A stretch of DNA of 64,000 bases from Furcasterigmium furcatum (GCA_001599815.1 BCIA01000001.1:5088934-5152933); one strand, 5' to 3'. Counted from the stretch's first letter, positions 10,448 to 21,857 are shown. Notes: generated by a model from the letters alone, not told the origin. Numbers and translations are program-made.

Positions 10448-12595
10448 TCACCGTCCCTTGGCCTTCGTGAGAGGCCCCCAGTTCTCTCTCGGGTTGGTCT
10501 GATATCGCACCAGCTTCTTCACTTCCCTGGACTTTCCGAGCTTTGCAAGCGCATCATCAAACACCAAAGTTCGGCGCAGCTCTTCCTCGGTGGGAATACT
10601 GTCCCCGCTTTCGTTTGCCTCCTCTTGCTGATGCTCACTCGTCTCGGCCTGTTGTTGGTCCTCGCTCGACTGTTGCTCCGTTTTGTCCGCGCTCTCAGAA
10701 TCTGTGGCGCCCAGGCCCAACAGATTGTAAGCCGGCGTGCCGGGTTTGATCTTCTCCGTCTTCACCGGATGCTTCTGACGAACCCACTCTCTCATGACAA
10801 ACCACATCGTGTCCCAGGGCGCATCCGTCTTGATGCTTCCCGGTTTGCAGTGGCTGCGAGTGACGCGGTAGCCCAGGTGAATCAGGGCACCTCTGAACAT
10901 GGCCTCCGGGATCGACTGAGCGCTCAGAGTTCCCGCCAAGGCCGAGGGAATCACAAAGAACGGGTAAGGGTCGATCTTGGCCAGCTCCGTCTCCTTGGGA
11001 TCAAGGGGCTCTTCAGGTTCCGGCCCGGGCAGGCACTCCTCCAGGGCGGTGGTAAGCATCCCCTCAATGCGAGGAATGGTTCCATAGACCTTTGGATCGG
11101 CGTCGGGCAGAAGGTCGAGGATTCGCTCAACGAAGTTGGGGTCATGGATGGGTCCGCCGTACACAGGCCCAGCGATGTGCTGAGTTGAGTCGCAATGTCT
11201 GCACTTCTCGCCGGTCGGGGGCCCATGGGCCAGGCCGTGCTTGTAGAAATAGCCCCCCTTCCTCTTCGGCGCCGGTCTCGTCCGGACAAAAGGAGCCGTC
11301 TCGTAGGCTCCGCATCCCGAGCACTGATACAGGACCATGGTTTTTCCGCCGAGGAAGCTGACGCCCAAAGAGCTTGCCCTCACCCTGACAAAAACTCGAG
11401 CGTAAAAGTCGATGGAGAGAGAAAGCAGCGGCTCGATGTGCAGGTTGTGGCGGGCGGCAGCAGACGCGACGGCGTGAAGAATGAGTCGCAGTCCGACCTC
11501 GTGGGTGTGCTGTCCCCTGATAGGAGTGCCGCCGTACAGCGAGAAGCACTTCTCGGCGTAGCAGTGGCCGGCCCAGTGGCTGGCATCTGTGCAGGTGATG
11601 CACAGCAGACCACCGTCGTCCCGCACGGACTGGACGGCAGCGTCGAGAAAGGGGGCTGCGGTGCCATAGGGGTCCAGATCGATGACGTTGTACTTGTTCT
11701 TCTTGCTGGGTCGTCCGCGGGAATCCCGATGAGAGAGGTCGTCCGCAATACGGCGGTACATGTGAGCAATGGCATCATCGTGGGTGACCTCGATCCTGTC
11801 CTCAAGGTTGTTGTGCTTTGCGTTCAGCTTGATGGACTCGGCAGCGCTCTTGGTGAGATCGTTGGCTGTAACTGACGTCACGAACGGCAGCTCGTGGGAG
11901 TATCGCAGTGCGCGAAGACCCGACGCGGACAAGGCATCGAGGATGGTGAAGCTGGGCTTCGACACGGTCTCTTCCGAGCCCTGAGCTTGGGTCGGCTCAC
12001 TGTCTTCGACTGCCTTGGCCTGCTCACCTGCCGGGACTGCCACGGCAGAAGCCACAGCGCCATCGCCTCCTTCGGAAACCTGGACTTTTGCTGGCCTCTC
12101 GTCGGCCTTGTCATCGCCTTCCGGCCGCTGTCGCTTCTTGTCCTTTCGGCTGGCGGCCGGATGGGGCGCTTTCCTGGACAACATCTCCTCACCATGAGCG
12201 CGAATGGCGAGCACTGAGAGGTCCCTGTTGAACTGCTGGATGGGGTTGTAGAAGACCTGTTGGACTTCCTCGCCCTTTCCCTTCCCCTGTTTCACGGCTG
12301 AGGTAGGGACCAGGATGGAGGCCATCCCTTCCCTGACGGCCCGGTAGTCCTTTCCATCGTAGGTGAAGACTTCGTCTGCTGTAGTCGCGGCCCCTTCGGC
12401 AGTCGCTCCGTTGGAAGACATCTCTGCCTCCCTACTGCGGAACGCAGGTGGTGGCGCTGGCCGATGTCGTGGCTGTGTCAGGCTGAGCGAGCGCGTCGCG
12501 TGAGAAATCCAGGTCGGCGATTGTCTGTAGGCCAATGGGATTGGGCGGCGTATCGCCAAGTGTCTGAAGAATCTGGCAGACCTCGAGGTGTACAT
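10448..12595 (-). CDS. trm1: tRNA (guanine26-N2)-dimethyltransferase Trm1
   Basis: S-adenosylmethionine-dependent enzyme that makes N2,N2-dimethylguanosine at position 26 of tRNAs. Single exon, 715 aa from the first ATG. Motifs: ILDALSASGLRALRY (SAM motif I), VTANDLTKSA, NVIDLDPYGTAAPFLDAAVQ (motif IV, D-P-Y), GGLLCITCTD, and a zinc-binding pair CSGCG with CRHCD. The first 58 residues are rich in Arg/Ser, have almost no acidic residues, and look like a mitochondrial presequence (MYTSRSARFFRHLAIRRPIP). A second in-frame ATG at 12421 begins MSSNGATAEG and would give a 657-aa form without it. Yeast TRM1 is known to make mitochondrial and nuclear forms from two starts. A Glu/Gln-rich insertion (EQQSSEDQQQAETSEHQQEE) lies near the C-terminus, which ends in a basic lysine-rich tail. 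Confidence 0.95.
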   Translation of the reverse strand: MYTSRSARFFRHLAIRRPIPLAYRQSPTWISHATRSLSLTQPRHRPAPPPAFRSREAEMSSNGATAEGAATTADEVFTYDGKDYRAVREGMASILVPTSAVKQGKGKGEEVQQVFYNPIQQFNRDLSVLAIRAHGEEMLSRKAPHPAASRKDKKRQRPEGDDKADERPAKVQVSEGGDGAVASAVAVPAGEQAKAVEDSEPTQAQGSEETVSKPSFTILDALSASGLRALRYSHELPFVTSVTANDLTKSAAESIKLNAKHNNLEDRIEVTHDDAIAHMYRRIADDLSHRDSRGRPSKKNKYNVIDLDPYGTAAPFLDAAVQSVRDDGGLLCITCTDASHWAGHCYAEKCFSLYGGTPIRGQHTHEVGLRLILHAVASAAARHNLHIEPLLSLSIDFYARVFVRVRASSLGVSFLGGKTMVLYQCSGCGAYETAPFVRTRPAPKRKGGYFYKHGLAHGPPTGEKCRHCDSTQHIAGPVYGGPIHDPNFVERILDLLPDADPKVYGTIPRIEGMLTTALEECLPGPEPEEPLDPKETELAKIDPYPFFVIPSALAGTLSAQSIPEAMFRGALIHLGYRVTRSHCKPGSIKTDAPWDTMWFVMREWVRQKHPVKTEKIKPGTPAYNLLGLGATDSESADKTEQQSSEDQQQAETSEHQQEEANESGDSIPTEEELRRTLVFDDALAKLGKSREVKKLVRYQTNPRENWGPLTKAKGR

Positions 12596-13178
12596 CCAGA
12601 CAGCGTTTGGCTGGGCGGAGGTAAAGCAGGTCGTTCAGGGTGAATTTTTTGGCGTCGCCGATGAGCGAAGTGAAGCCGCCGAGAAATTTAAGTGGGGTCT
12701 TTGATTCTGCCGGGAGGCGGTGAGATTTCACGAAGGTCAATCAAACATCACAAGCTCCATCCGTGGGAACTGACTACCTTATCATTGTCATTATTTGTTG
12801 GGAGCTTGCCCAAGTTGTGCATGGGAAACTTACACGTGCAATGCTTTCCCTAGTGGAAAGAAGAATGTCCCGGGAGGAGCGTCCTCCCTGCCAGCCACCA
12901 TGAGAACGTGAGGTGAGGTTATTCGGAAGCAGCCATCATGTCGATTGACATGATCTGTCCATCCCTGCTTCCCGGGCTGTTCTTGATCGTGAAATCACTA
13001 CCATGATACCTACCTTGGGTACCTACCTAGGTACATGTCTATCATCAGGACCATTCCGTTGCCGACCGAATGCAGGCAACTTCCTCGCCATCATCCACCC
13101 GTTCCCAGACCATTGACCAAGTCTCTATAACTGTTCTTTGGCTATTCAGTCCTATTAAGACTCGAGCAAACCATTCCG
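12596..13178. other. intergenic, divergent promoter
   Basis: Separates Trm1 (minus) from the SLATT-domain gene (plus). It carries a palindromic motif GGTACCTACCTAGGTACATG at about 13018-13037, related to copies near 189 and 43675. No coding signal is convincing. Confidence 0.55.
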
Positions 13179-14075
13179 ATGGCTTTTACCGGCTCAAGGC
13201 TGCCCAGGGACACGGTACCCATAAGCTTCGATGACTTCCAGGCCAAGGAACACCAGCCCGGCCAACCCCAGGACGACAATCCTTCCCACGAGCCTGGCCA
13301 GGACGAGAAACAACCCAAGAGACACCGAAGGTCTGTCCAGCCTCGCACCATCCGCTACCGCTTCCTCTCCCCTACAGAGTGGTCCATCCTCGCCCGGGGC
13401 GTTGGGGCCGTCGACCTCGGTGACCTCGAGTGCCAGGCCCCGGCCACGCCCTCGTCGTCCATCTTCTGTCCGGGTCGCGGCATGCCGGAAGGCCTCTACA
13501 AGGACATCGTGATTCATCGAAACAAGTTCTTCCTCTACTTTCATATCGTCTCTATACTTCGCTGGGTCGGCATGCTGCTCCAGCTCTTCATCAGTGCTGC
13601 CTTGACGGGTATTGGCTCGATGGACCTCAACAGCGGCACCGCCATCACCGTCATGGCCGCCTCCAACACCATCATCGCCGGAATTCTCGCCATGTTGCAC
13701 AACAGCGGTCTTCCCGACCGTTACCGCTACAACCAAACGGAGTTTGAGGAAGTTGAGGATTATCTCAAGATGCTTCTGAGGACTGGTGTCGTCGAGGAGA
13801 GCATGACTGTCGATCAAGTGCTTGTCGAGTGCTTCAACGCTTACCATGAAGCCCGAGCCGTAACGTCGAGGAACGACCCAGCATTCTACCTCCGCGCGCA
13901 TCGAAGCAACGAGGGCAAGTTTCCAGGAGGCTCGGGTGATATGAACGAAGGGGGCCCCATTTCTGGACCTGCTCTCCCAGCTCCTCCTATGCCGCCGAGG
14001 CACTCTCCAGCCCCCCAACCAACCGATGACGGGGCTGTTCAGGGGCCGAGCAAGAGTGCTAAGCCCGGAATCTGA
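13179..14075 (+). CDS. fungal SLATT-domain membrane protein
   Basis: Single exon, 298 aa. A Pro/Gln-rich hydrophilic N-terminus (residues 1-65) precedes a conserved domain: RTIRYRFLSPTEWSILARG, then a segment with RGMPEGLYKDIVIHRNKFFL leading into two hydrophobic helices (about residues 117-145 and 152-174), then a helical tail with EFEEVEDYLKMLLRTG and a Pro-rich end. This pattern (two TM helices followed by an alpha-helical cytoplasmic region) fits the fungal SLATT family, the SMODS- and SLOG-associating 2TM effector domain, whose bacterial relatives are predicted pore-forming effectors in nucleotide-signalling defence systems. Its role in fungi is not established. Identification is by pattern recognition, so I am fairly but not fully sure. 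Divergent from Trm1; tRNA-Pro lies 400 nt downstream. Confidence 0.7.
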   Translation: MAFTGSRLPRDTVPISFDDFQAKEHQPGQPQDDNPSHEPGQDEKQPKRHRRSVQPRTIRYRFLSPTEWSILARGVGAVDLGDLECQAPATPSSSIFCPGRGMPEGLYKDIVIHRNKFFLYFHIVSILRWVGMLLQLFISAALTGIGSMDLNSGTAITVMAASNTIIAGILAMLHNSGLPDRYRYNQTEFEEVEDYLKMLLRTGVVEESMTVDQVLVECFNAYHEARAVTSRNDPAFYLRAHRSNEGKFPGGSGDMNEGGPISGPALPAPPMPPRHSPAPQPTDDGAVQGPSKSAKPGI

Positions 14076-14478
14076 AGACGCAGTGTTACAAAGGCATCTG
14101 ATCTTAGACGGAGGGGGTATTGCATGAAGTGAGAGTCGCGGGAGGCTATTCTTGTCTGGCAGCTGGTATCTTACCCCTGAATGGCCGCACCAGGGTTGGG
14201 TGCGTGCGAACGATGTAATGCTAATCAATTGTCTTTGTCTCAAATCACATGTCTATTCCCTTCGACCAACCGTGCCCGTTTCCGCTCTCCTTTCCTTCTC
14301 TCTCGGCAGGCTGTGTTTGCTACCCACGGGCCATGGTCCGCCGAGTGACTCAGGCCTCGCAGCCTGGCAAACAGATCGCGAGGCCACCACAACAAACAAA
14401 ACAGCCCGCCTGCACAAAGAACGGAAGGAGCAAACCGATTTAGCGCAATTCTTTTCACAGCTATCAACAATTCACAAC

Positions 14479-14563
14479 GGCTCGTTAGTCGAGTGGTAAG
14501 ATACTTGCTTTGGGTCATACCTAAAGCCTGCAAGTGACCAGGGTTCAAACCCCTGACGAGCCC
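14479..14563 (+). tRNA. tRNA-Pro (UGG) with 14-nt intron
   Basis: The 7-bp acceptor stem GGCTCGT/ACGAGCC is perfect, and the discriminator base is C, usual for eukaryotic tRNA-Pro. The anticodon stem is CTTGC/GCAAG with loop T-T-TGG-G-(intron)-T, so the anticodon is UGG. The intron TCATACCTAAAGCC lies one base 3' of the anticodon, the canonical site, and its CCTAAAG pairs with the anticodon-loop side, forming the extended helix expected by the splicing endonuclease. The T arm is CAGGG-TTCAAAC-CCCTG. The internal A box (TAGTCGAGTGG, about 14486-14496) and B box (GGTTCAAACCC, about 14542-14552) are intact. Confidence 0.95.
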
Positions 14564-14568
14564 TTACC

Positions 14569-14582
14569 TTTTTTTCTTTTTT
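14569..14582 (+). terminator. RNA polymerase III terminator of tRNA-Pro
   Basis: A run of seven T (14569-14575) followed after one C by six T (14577-14582) begins six bases after the tRNA end. Pol III terminates in such non-template T runs. Confidence 0.85.
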
Positions 14583-17500
14583 GTTCTGAATCGGAGCTCT
14601 ATTAAGGTTAAAGCTGCGTGATAGGGGACTTGTTCTAGTTGCTTTCCCCTTTCCCTTCTTTGCTCGCTTCCGCTCTGGTGGCATCAAGTGCTGTTTTTCT
14701 TCCCAGCCTGGCTTGGTCAGACCGCACCCTCACTGGTCCACCCATCACGACTCAGCTCAGGAAAGATAATCTTCCAGTCACTCAAGGTCAATTAGTCTTT
14801 GTTAGTGATGCATAACAGACCAATGCTCCAGGAAAGTCTGTTTCGGATTCTTTTGACTGGCTCGCCGTCGGCCTCTACCCCCACTAGGTAAATGAGAGAA
14901 GTGCTCCATATCGTTTACTGTCACTTCCTGCTCCAAGACCAAGGAGGCAAATCTCGCAGAAACAGCTTGTATCATCGTGCAACATGGATCAAATGTAACA
15001 ACAGCAAGAAGTACTTTGAATTCTACATCTACACCCTGGACGGCTCGCTCGTTCATCCCACAGGGGCTTTACGATTTGAGGGTGGAAGCAGCCGCAACGA
15101 TCAGCCGAATGCAACAGGACTCCTGCAACGACAGGGTAGTGGCTACGCTACGCTGCGCTCTCGGCACTGGAAAGCCTGGGTCACTGACCGAGATGGATTA
15201 CTGGTGGATGAACCATGGTAACCCTGCTGGCTGACCACATGAAGCCATTCCCAGAGCAGGCAGTCCGGAGGCGGTAGATATGCCGAGATTCTTTAGCAGT
15301 GGTGTGAGAGCAGATCTTCATCAAGCTACATATGATTAAGGGCTGCCGGCAAAAGGTCACGCCAGGGGATGGATGGAGTAAGGGACTCGGTGATGGTGGA
15401 TAGGCGAAGCGCCACCGGATAAGATGGAGGCGCTGTCGACCGGTCACCGGGATGTCGGCTTGCGGGACCTGCCAGGAGCGGGCCGACTTCCCCAGACTTT
15501 GCCACTGAGGTGTTCCTGATGCAAAGGCGGGGATCACGGAGAGCTCCCGAGGGGTCGAGCGAGCCGAGAACGATCGCACATGGTTCGCGAACATTAAGGG
15601 GCCTCTACGCCCACCCGCCAAGGCTTCCAGGCTCGGTCTCATGTGTCAATGGCGCAAAGGGGAAGCTATCGTTGACTCTCCAGATGTCTTGGCCAGGTGA
15701 GGGGCTCTGACCGAGATGCAAGCAGCGGGATTCTGATGCTACGGTGCCATTGCTGCTGCTGCGGGGGGAGATGACCGACAGCCGGACGAAGAAGATGGTG
15801 GTGAGCCGGCGGAGAAGCGGGGGTGACGTCGGGAAACTGAATGCTCACGAAGCTGGATGGGATGAACCAGGAATTCATGTCGGTTCGTCGGCATGGCGGG
15901 GACGAGGGGGNTTCCCGAATCTGCGGGGAGCTTCCTATTGAACAATCATCAGTCAGTCTGACAGGTGGACTCGGCGGCGAGGTGCTGCCGTGTCGTCGAT
16001 ATGGGCTTCCGGCGAGGGCAGACCAGAGCCGGCCGAGCTCGAACATGTCCACCTGTTCGTTCCGTCAGCACGTCCCTGCAGCACAAGAGTCCAAGTCCTT
16101 GCAGTCCACGAAGGCGCATGGCTGGTGGCAGCTGATGCAAGTACATTGTCCGTGCCGCCTGGACTTCCTGATTTAGGGGTTCCGCGACGAAGAATACCAC
16201 CGCACCGATGCACGATTTCCCCTTGACAAGGGACGGATGCATGTTAGATTTCCCGGTGAAAGGCCCAGACAATACGTACAGTATGCCCCCGCACGCTCGG
16301 TGAGGGTCCACGATGGGACAACACCGAGGGGTCCAGATTCTTGCCAGGGAGGTGTGAGAACATCCTGGGTTCGAGTGGACAAGCAAGGGAGGGAGAGTGA
16401 GTGGCCGGGGCCGGGATCCATGATGCCGGCCGACCACAAGACCTCCACTGGATCGAACCGACGAGCCGGGGGAGCGGCGATGCGCGAGGTGAGGTGGCCA
16501 AGGAAGGACGAGCAAACCCGACCGTCGACTCGGCCGGGAAGAGGAAGGGGGAGAGTTTTGAGTTGCTCATGGCATGACAAACACCCACCAGCAGGTTATC
16601 CACAGGTGACGTCCATTTGGTGGACTGGACGGGAAGGAGCCAACGCGGTCGGTCCATCGCTCCCGTCCAAGAAGGAAGGCGCCGAAGACTCGTGGCTCGG
16701 CTCCCTACCTAGCTTGCCTTAGCGGAAGGGACTGGAAGTGACAGGCAGGACCTCAGCTCCATTGCACCCGCTCACTCTCCACAGATAAGCCCACGAAAAT
16801 CTGGGGTCAGTCATCCATCTCAACTTCATCTCGTCCTCATTGACGGAAAATCACACTCCCTGGCAATTCTCTCATCCCAGCGGCCTTTCGCAAACCTTCC
16901 CCTGCGGACATGCCGTCCGACAAACTTGCTTTCCCTTGCAAACGGATTTCAGCCAGTCACACGAGACAACGCCTCCTTCACGGACACCGGCCAATCTTCC
17001 GGGCGCGCCCACGATTGCGTCCCGCCTCCCCGGTTCCAGTAAATTGCATCCCACCCGCGCTGCGCCGGCCGCCTCAATGTAAGGGCTGTGCTTGGCAGGA
17101 TGCCGACAGCTCTTCCCTATCACAGACGACGCCCAGGAGAATCATCCCGCGTTTCTTTTCACCGCCGTGTGCATAGCTCGGCGCTGCGGCTTGGACACCT
17201 GGGCTGGCCTGCCGCCTCTTCTTCATCCACGTGCGACGCTCTTCAGCTCGCCACAACCAGGGACGGAGCAACACTCTCCCTCACGGGAAGCGACCACAGG
17301 CCTTCTGTCACCCTGGCCTCCTGCCTTAGCTGTGACAATCAGTCGCGCATTGGCTTTGGATCGGCATCACCGCCAGGCAAGACGTCGCAGGGGGACGCCA
17401 TGCTGTCAGACGGACTATCCTCGCCCAGCTCACTGTGAATGGCGATTGCATCAGCCTATTTGACGCCAATGGTGCGGAGGATCATCCTCCTGACCCTGCA

Positions 17501-19943
17501 CCCAGAACTCAGCACCGCCAGCCTCGTCGTCTGCCATCCGATGAACATCCCCCGCGCGAGGGCTCTATCCGCCGCCACGCGCGATAGGAATACCTTCACG
17601 TCCCGCGGGGCGTCTTCATCAGACTAGCATCCGGCTGCGGGGGTTGCAGATCATGCCATCCTTGTGGGACGGCTCCCCAGCCAGCTCGTCTCCGATCTCC
17701 CCAACTCCTGTCAAGTCATAGGCCGGCGCTCATGGTGACAATCCCGAGCCAAGATTGCGCAACATCACTCGCCAATTCGAAGCAATCTCCTCAAGAGCCA
17801 TGGCAATGACGGAGGCTATTCCTTCTCCACGCTCCGCTCGACATTACCGCCAAGAACGTTGCACTCTCCGTGGCGACCATCAAATGCATGCATGCGATGC
17901 CTGGGGCTGTTCGCCATGTTACACGCACCGCGATTCCCCTCTTACTCTCCCAAGGGACCGTCGTGACTTGGATGCACGCCTTTGGGTTCACGGTGTTCTG
18001 GCAGGCAGATGGGCAATAGGCGGCTGGCTGCTCCAGCGACTTTCAGCAATCAAGGTTGCATGTCTCTCCACAACCCCATATTACCACCCCTGTCTAACCA
18101 GCATCCCGGGCAACCTGGGGTCGATGTCTGCGGGTGGCGTGGGGGTCTGCACTCCGGAATGTCCGAGAATGCGTCAAGGCACAGCCCGGGGAAGCATCCC
18201 GTCCAGGCATCCTTGTAGTTCCAAGATAAGGGAATCTTGGGGCGTATGAGGAGTGTATCGACCCCATCTCGGTGCCAAACGTGGCGCCTGAGCACCGGGT
18301 CTCCGCCATCCGTTCCCTTTCAGAGAATCGCTCAGATCACCAATATTCGCAGAGTCTCAGCATAGTTGTACATCCCACTTTGGTGGGGGTACCAGAAAGG
18401 CTTCGCTCTTCACGCCATGCGCACTGTAACGCTTAGGACAGCGGTGTATTCCTCCCTATGTCCGCACTGGGGCTCGACTTCGCAGCACATTACGCAAGCA
18501 GTGGATTACAAGCCACCTGCAGTCGTGGGATTGTCATTGTACTTGTATTTTGCCTTGCCTTTTCATGGTAAGGCTCATTGGCAACAGAGTTGGGGAGAGA
18601 AATTCGGTATTACGCATGTGGGTTGTTGCCTGCCGACGCCTTTTGTCGTCCAGGGCAAGATGCGTCGTGTGCGGTCTGGAGTTGGGCAGGCAGATGCTGA
18701 CAGAAGGCAACGCCGCACCGGAGATGCGCTGCTCGTCAGTCGTCGGCCGTTGCACTTGACCACACGCTGCGCTCGCCCGCCGGCGGCGGCTTCACACCCT
18801 CTTGTCTGCGTCGACATCGTATCTTGCATGCACGCCAGCTATCACACGTCACTGCAAACCGACTCAATTTGTCGGATCAATGTAGCGGTGAGAAAATGCC
18901 CCGGCCCTGAGCCACACGCACTCTGTTCTCTCTGGTCGAGCGGTTGAGACAATGAAGAGCCTTCAATGTCAGGTAACCTCACCTTGGTAGGTTGCTTCTG
19001 ACCAAGCTGCAGCTGGGAGCCAATAAGCAAGCCCGGCCGACATTTGTTTCACCACATTTGATACACCTTGTGAATCGACTGGCGCTCCAGAGTCGATCCT
19101 GCCATGCCGCCATCTCCAGCGCTGCTCTCGCTGGTGCTGCGCCCGATGGTCCGATACTGACCACTGGTCATTGTCAACACAGTTACAAGGCACTATTGGC
19201 TTGGATGCGACATGAGGTGTCCAACAGAATTCTCGGCAGCCTCGACACGAGATGCAGATGAGGCAGCCGGATCACAGTGTACAGGCCTCGTAAACGCTGG
19301 CTGCCGTGGAGGCGGTAGGCCTTGGGAACCTTGGCAGAGCCAGCCATCGAGACAATACCCTGTGTCCAGGTCAGCTCACTGGCCGCTTGCCAGGAAAACA
19401 TGTCGGGGATGGCCGGCTTGGGGTTAAGACACCCGAGACGCCACGTACGAGTACAACATCATGCTTCTTACATCTGTGATCTCGAGGTGTGGCACCTGGT
19501 TGGAGGTGCCGATTCTATCCCCAGATTCGGCACGGCCCAGAACCAACCACTAGAAACGCCAAGAGGTGAGGGCCGTTTGTCAAAGGCGCATTCAAGACCA
19601 GCGCGGGTGGTCGGCGCATTACAGTGGTTGGCCTCGGACCCGCGTGCGAGGGTGCCAAAATTCTGGAAACCCCTATTTTCATTCCCAGGATGTCTACTCT
19701 ATAGTGACAAAGTCGCCAAGGCAGCTCTTCAAGTATGAAGAGGCAGCCTCATGGCCATGAATCCGGAAAAAACCAATGAATGGCTCCAATACAGACTATT
19801 CCATTTATACCATGGGGCATCCTTCGGCCCGAGCTGCCACCATCCCACCATCTCCAGCGTAGGGGTGCTCGTTCCGCGGCGCGCTGCTTAGACGCTTCGT
19901 ATAACGAGGGAAAAAATGAGAAGCGTTGTGCCGAGATGCCTCA
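14583..19943. other. gene-poor region, no supported gene
   Basis: About 5.4 kb in which I find no frame with a recognisable domain, signal peptide or plausible splice chain. The longest open frames (about 190 codons, for example 15949-16515 minus and 18366-18947 plus) have compositions expected by chance in GC-rich DNA. One undetermined base (N) is at 15911 after a run of G. The stretch could hold non-coding transcripts or fast-evolving genes that I cannot see. Confidence 0.5.
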
Positions 19944-20576
19944 TTAGAGGGCGAGGGCGGCAAGGCCAGCAAGGCCGGAGATGCCCATAAAACCGGCCTG
20001 GTGAGCGGCACCGGCGGGCTCGGGGGTCTCGGTGGCGCCGGGGAGGTCGGAGCTCTCGGAGCCGTCGGGGCTGTCGCTGGTGGGGACGGCGCTGGGGACG
20101 GCGCTGGAGACCGCGCCGGACTCCTCGGGGGCGGGGGTCTCAGAGCCCGAGGGCAGCTCGACAGAGGAGGAAGCGTTGGGGTCAGGGTAGGTGCCATTCC
20201 TGAGGCCCTCGCAGTACTCGAGGAGGCCGCCGAGGACGCCTGAGCGGAGGTGTTAGTAGTGCACTGAAACCCAGAACTGAACAAGCAGGGCGCCTCCTAG
20301 GGACTTGAAGATACCATTCCACACCTCGTCACCGCAGCGGGGAATGGTGCACGGCTCGGCGTACTCGACGGCGCGCTGGACGTTTTCAGCCTCGCAATAG
20401 CAAGGGACGTTGCCGTCGCCGCAGATGGCATCGACGCCAGAGCCCTCGAGAATGTCGTCCTCGGTGTTGCAGTCGGCAAGACACTGGGGAAGGCCCCACC
20501 CAGCCCACGGGTCCTGGGCCTGGGCGGCGGTCATGGTGGCCATGGCGGCGACGGAGAGAGCGAGGACAGTCTTCAT
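19944..20576 (-). CDS. GPI-anchored CFEM-domain protein
   Basis: Inferred exons are complement of 20315-20576 and 19944-20239 (185 aa). The 75-nt intron has donor GTATCT, a perfect TACTAAC branch site and acceptor CTCAG. It has a signal peptide (MKTVLALSVAAMATMTAAQA) and then eight cysteines in CFEM spacing: QCLADC, AIC, PCYC, PC, RC and, after the splice junction, YCEG. A Ser/Thr/Pro/Glu-rich stretch follows, ending in a hydrophobic tail (MGISGLAGLAALAL) after small residues, typical of a GPI-attachment signal. CFEM proteins are found on fungal cell surfaces; some bind haem, others act in host interaction or wall structure. Whether the usual iron-coordinating Asp is present is unclear, since the segment before the fourth Cys reads GDGNVPC. 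The downstream exon is needed for the eighth Cys, which supports the splice. Confidence 0.85.
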
Positions 20577-21228
20577 TTCTGTGGTGGTAGAGCGAGCTGC
20601 GTCAACGTGCGAGAGAAGCTGGGGATTGTTCGTTGGCAGCGAGTGGTGTGAATGCTGATGAGATGAGAGTGATATCGACGGTTGGGAGGACCATCGCCGT
20701 GCCCTTTAAGTATGTCCTCGTCTCGGCATCTCGAGGCAAAATGTCTGCGGCCGCCCCGTGCTTGAGGCTCTAGCATGTTGAATCATATGCCGCCCAGGTG
20801 AGGCCAAGGACAGACAGCTCGTTGACCCAGGGGCGGCTCTTGATTAGGAGGACGAATTGCCGGATTGGGTAACTGGCTGGTGCTGAGAGCAGGGCGAGGT
20901 AGAGGTCCGGCCGGGCTGAGAGATTATCATTGCTGGTAGAAGGCGCTCGTAAATCTAAAAATGGTTGCGAAGACGCTCCCCTCGCGAAAATATAATACTC
21001 TGGAGTCGGGATATTTACGATCATCCCATTCTCAGCGTCGGGCATGAGGCGTATTCAGGGGCTCTCAGGGGCACACGTCAATCTATTACTCTCGTTTGGT
21101 CGAATGAGGTCCTGAGAGCTTTGTATGTTGCGGTACGTATGTACATGTTTGGAACATTCGTAGAGGCTTTGGATCCAGAGGCAATCAAACAGCAAACATT
21201 AAACAGCTTGATGGCCTACTTGTCGGTT

Positions 21229-21258
21229 CTACCTGTCTACCTGTCTACCTGTCTACCT
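21229..21258. repeat. short tandem repeat, 8-nt unit
   Basis: Three or more copies of TACCTGTC in tandem, ending in TACCTATATT. Likely slippage-derived microsatellite. Confidence 0.8.
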
Positions 21259-21834
21259 ATATTAAGCAGCAACAGGATTTGCTGCCGTTTACGACGTGCT
21301 GAATCACGAGTAGCTTGCCCAGGCTAATCATAACGTGCGACTTGCCTCATCTTGGAGCTTGAACTGGGCTGTTGTCAAGACACTGCGAGCCTGGCTCCTG
21401 TGATGGTTGTCGGTGAGGATCCCACGCTCGGTGACTGACTGCCCCGCGGCGGCGTGGAGAGATGCACACGCCCCATCAAAAAGAGCGTCTCAAACACGCT
21501 TCTCCTGCCGCCGAGACCACCACCGTCTGATAATGAAGGAGTATCACGGGCCTCGCAGCCATCACGCCCCGACCCGTCCGGCCGCCAAGCCACCCCAGGA
21601 ACCCGGGGGCAAAGGGGCCAAGTGACGACGCATTCCTTCGGCGAGGCCGCGGTAAACCGATCAATGTCAGGGAAATACCTATGCCGCCATGCACACCAAG
21701 CGGCACCAAAGCAGGGCAGCGAGGGTCCGCAGGAACGGCGACGCGGATCCTAGAAGTGGGATCCAGCTCGCCCGCCCACGATCCCACCCTGTTCTGTGCT
21801 TGGATGTGTCCCATGCCGTCATGTTTCGGTTTTC

Positions 21835-21857
21835 GTCCCCGTCCCCGTCCCCGTACC
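21835..21857. repeat. CGTCCC tandem repeat
   Basis: Three clean copies of a CGTCCC hexamer, then degenerate copies (CGTACCCGG). Simple-sequence repeat in non-coding DNA. Confidence 0.75.

Noticed and set aside
12432..12740. 102-codon frame overlapping the Trm1 start
   Set aside because: Lies in the Trm1 presequence and leader in another frame, no conservation cue. Could be an upstream frame but not supported.
13194..14243. 349-codon frame antisense to the SLATT gene
   Set aside because: No family motifs; the sense frame has coherent transmembrane and conserved segments.
16360..16390. GGGTTCGAGTGG, considered as a tRNA B box
   Set aside because: No matching stems or A box at the right distance.
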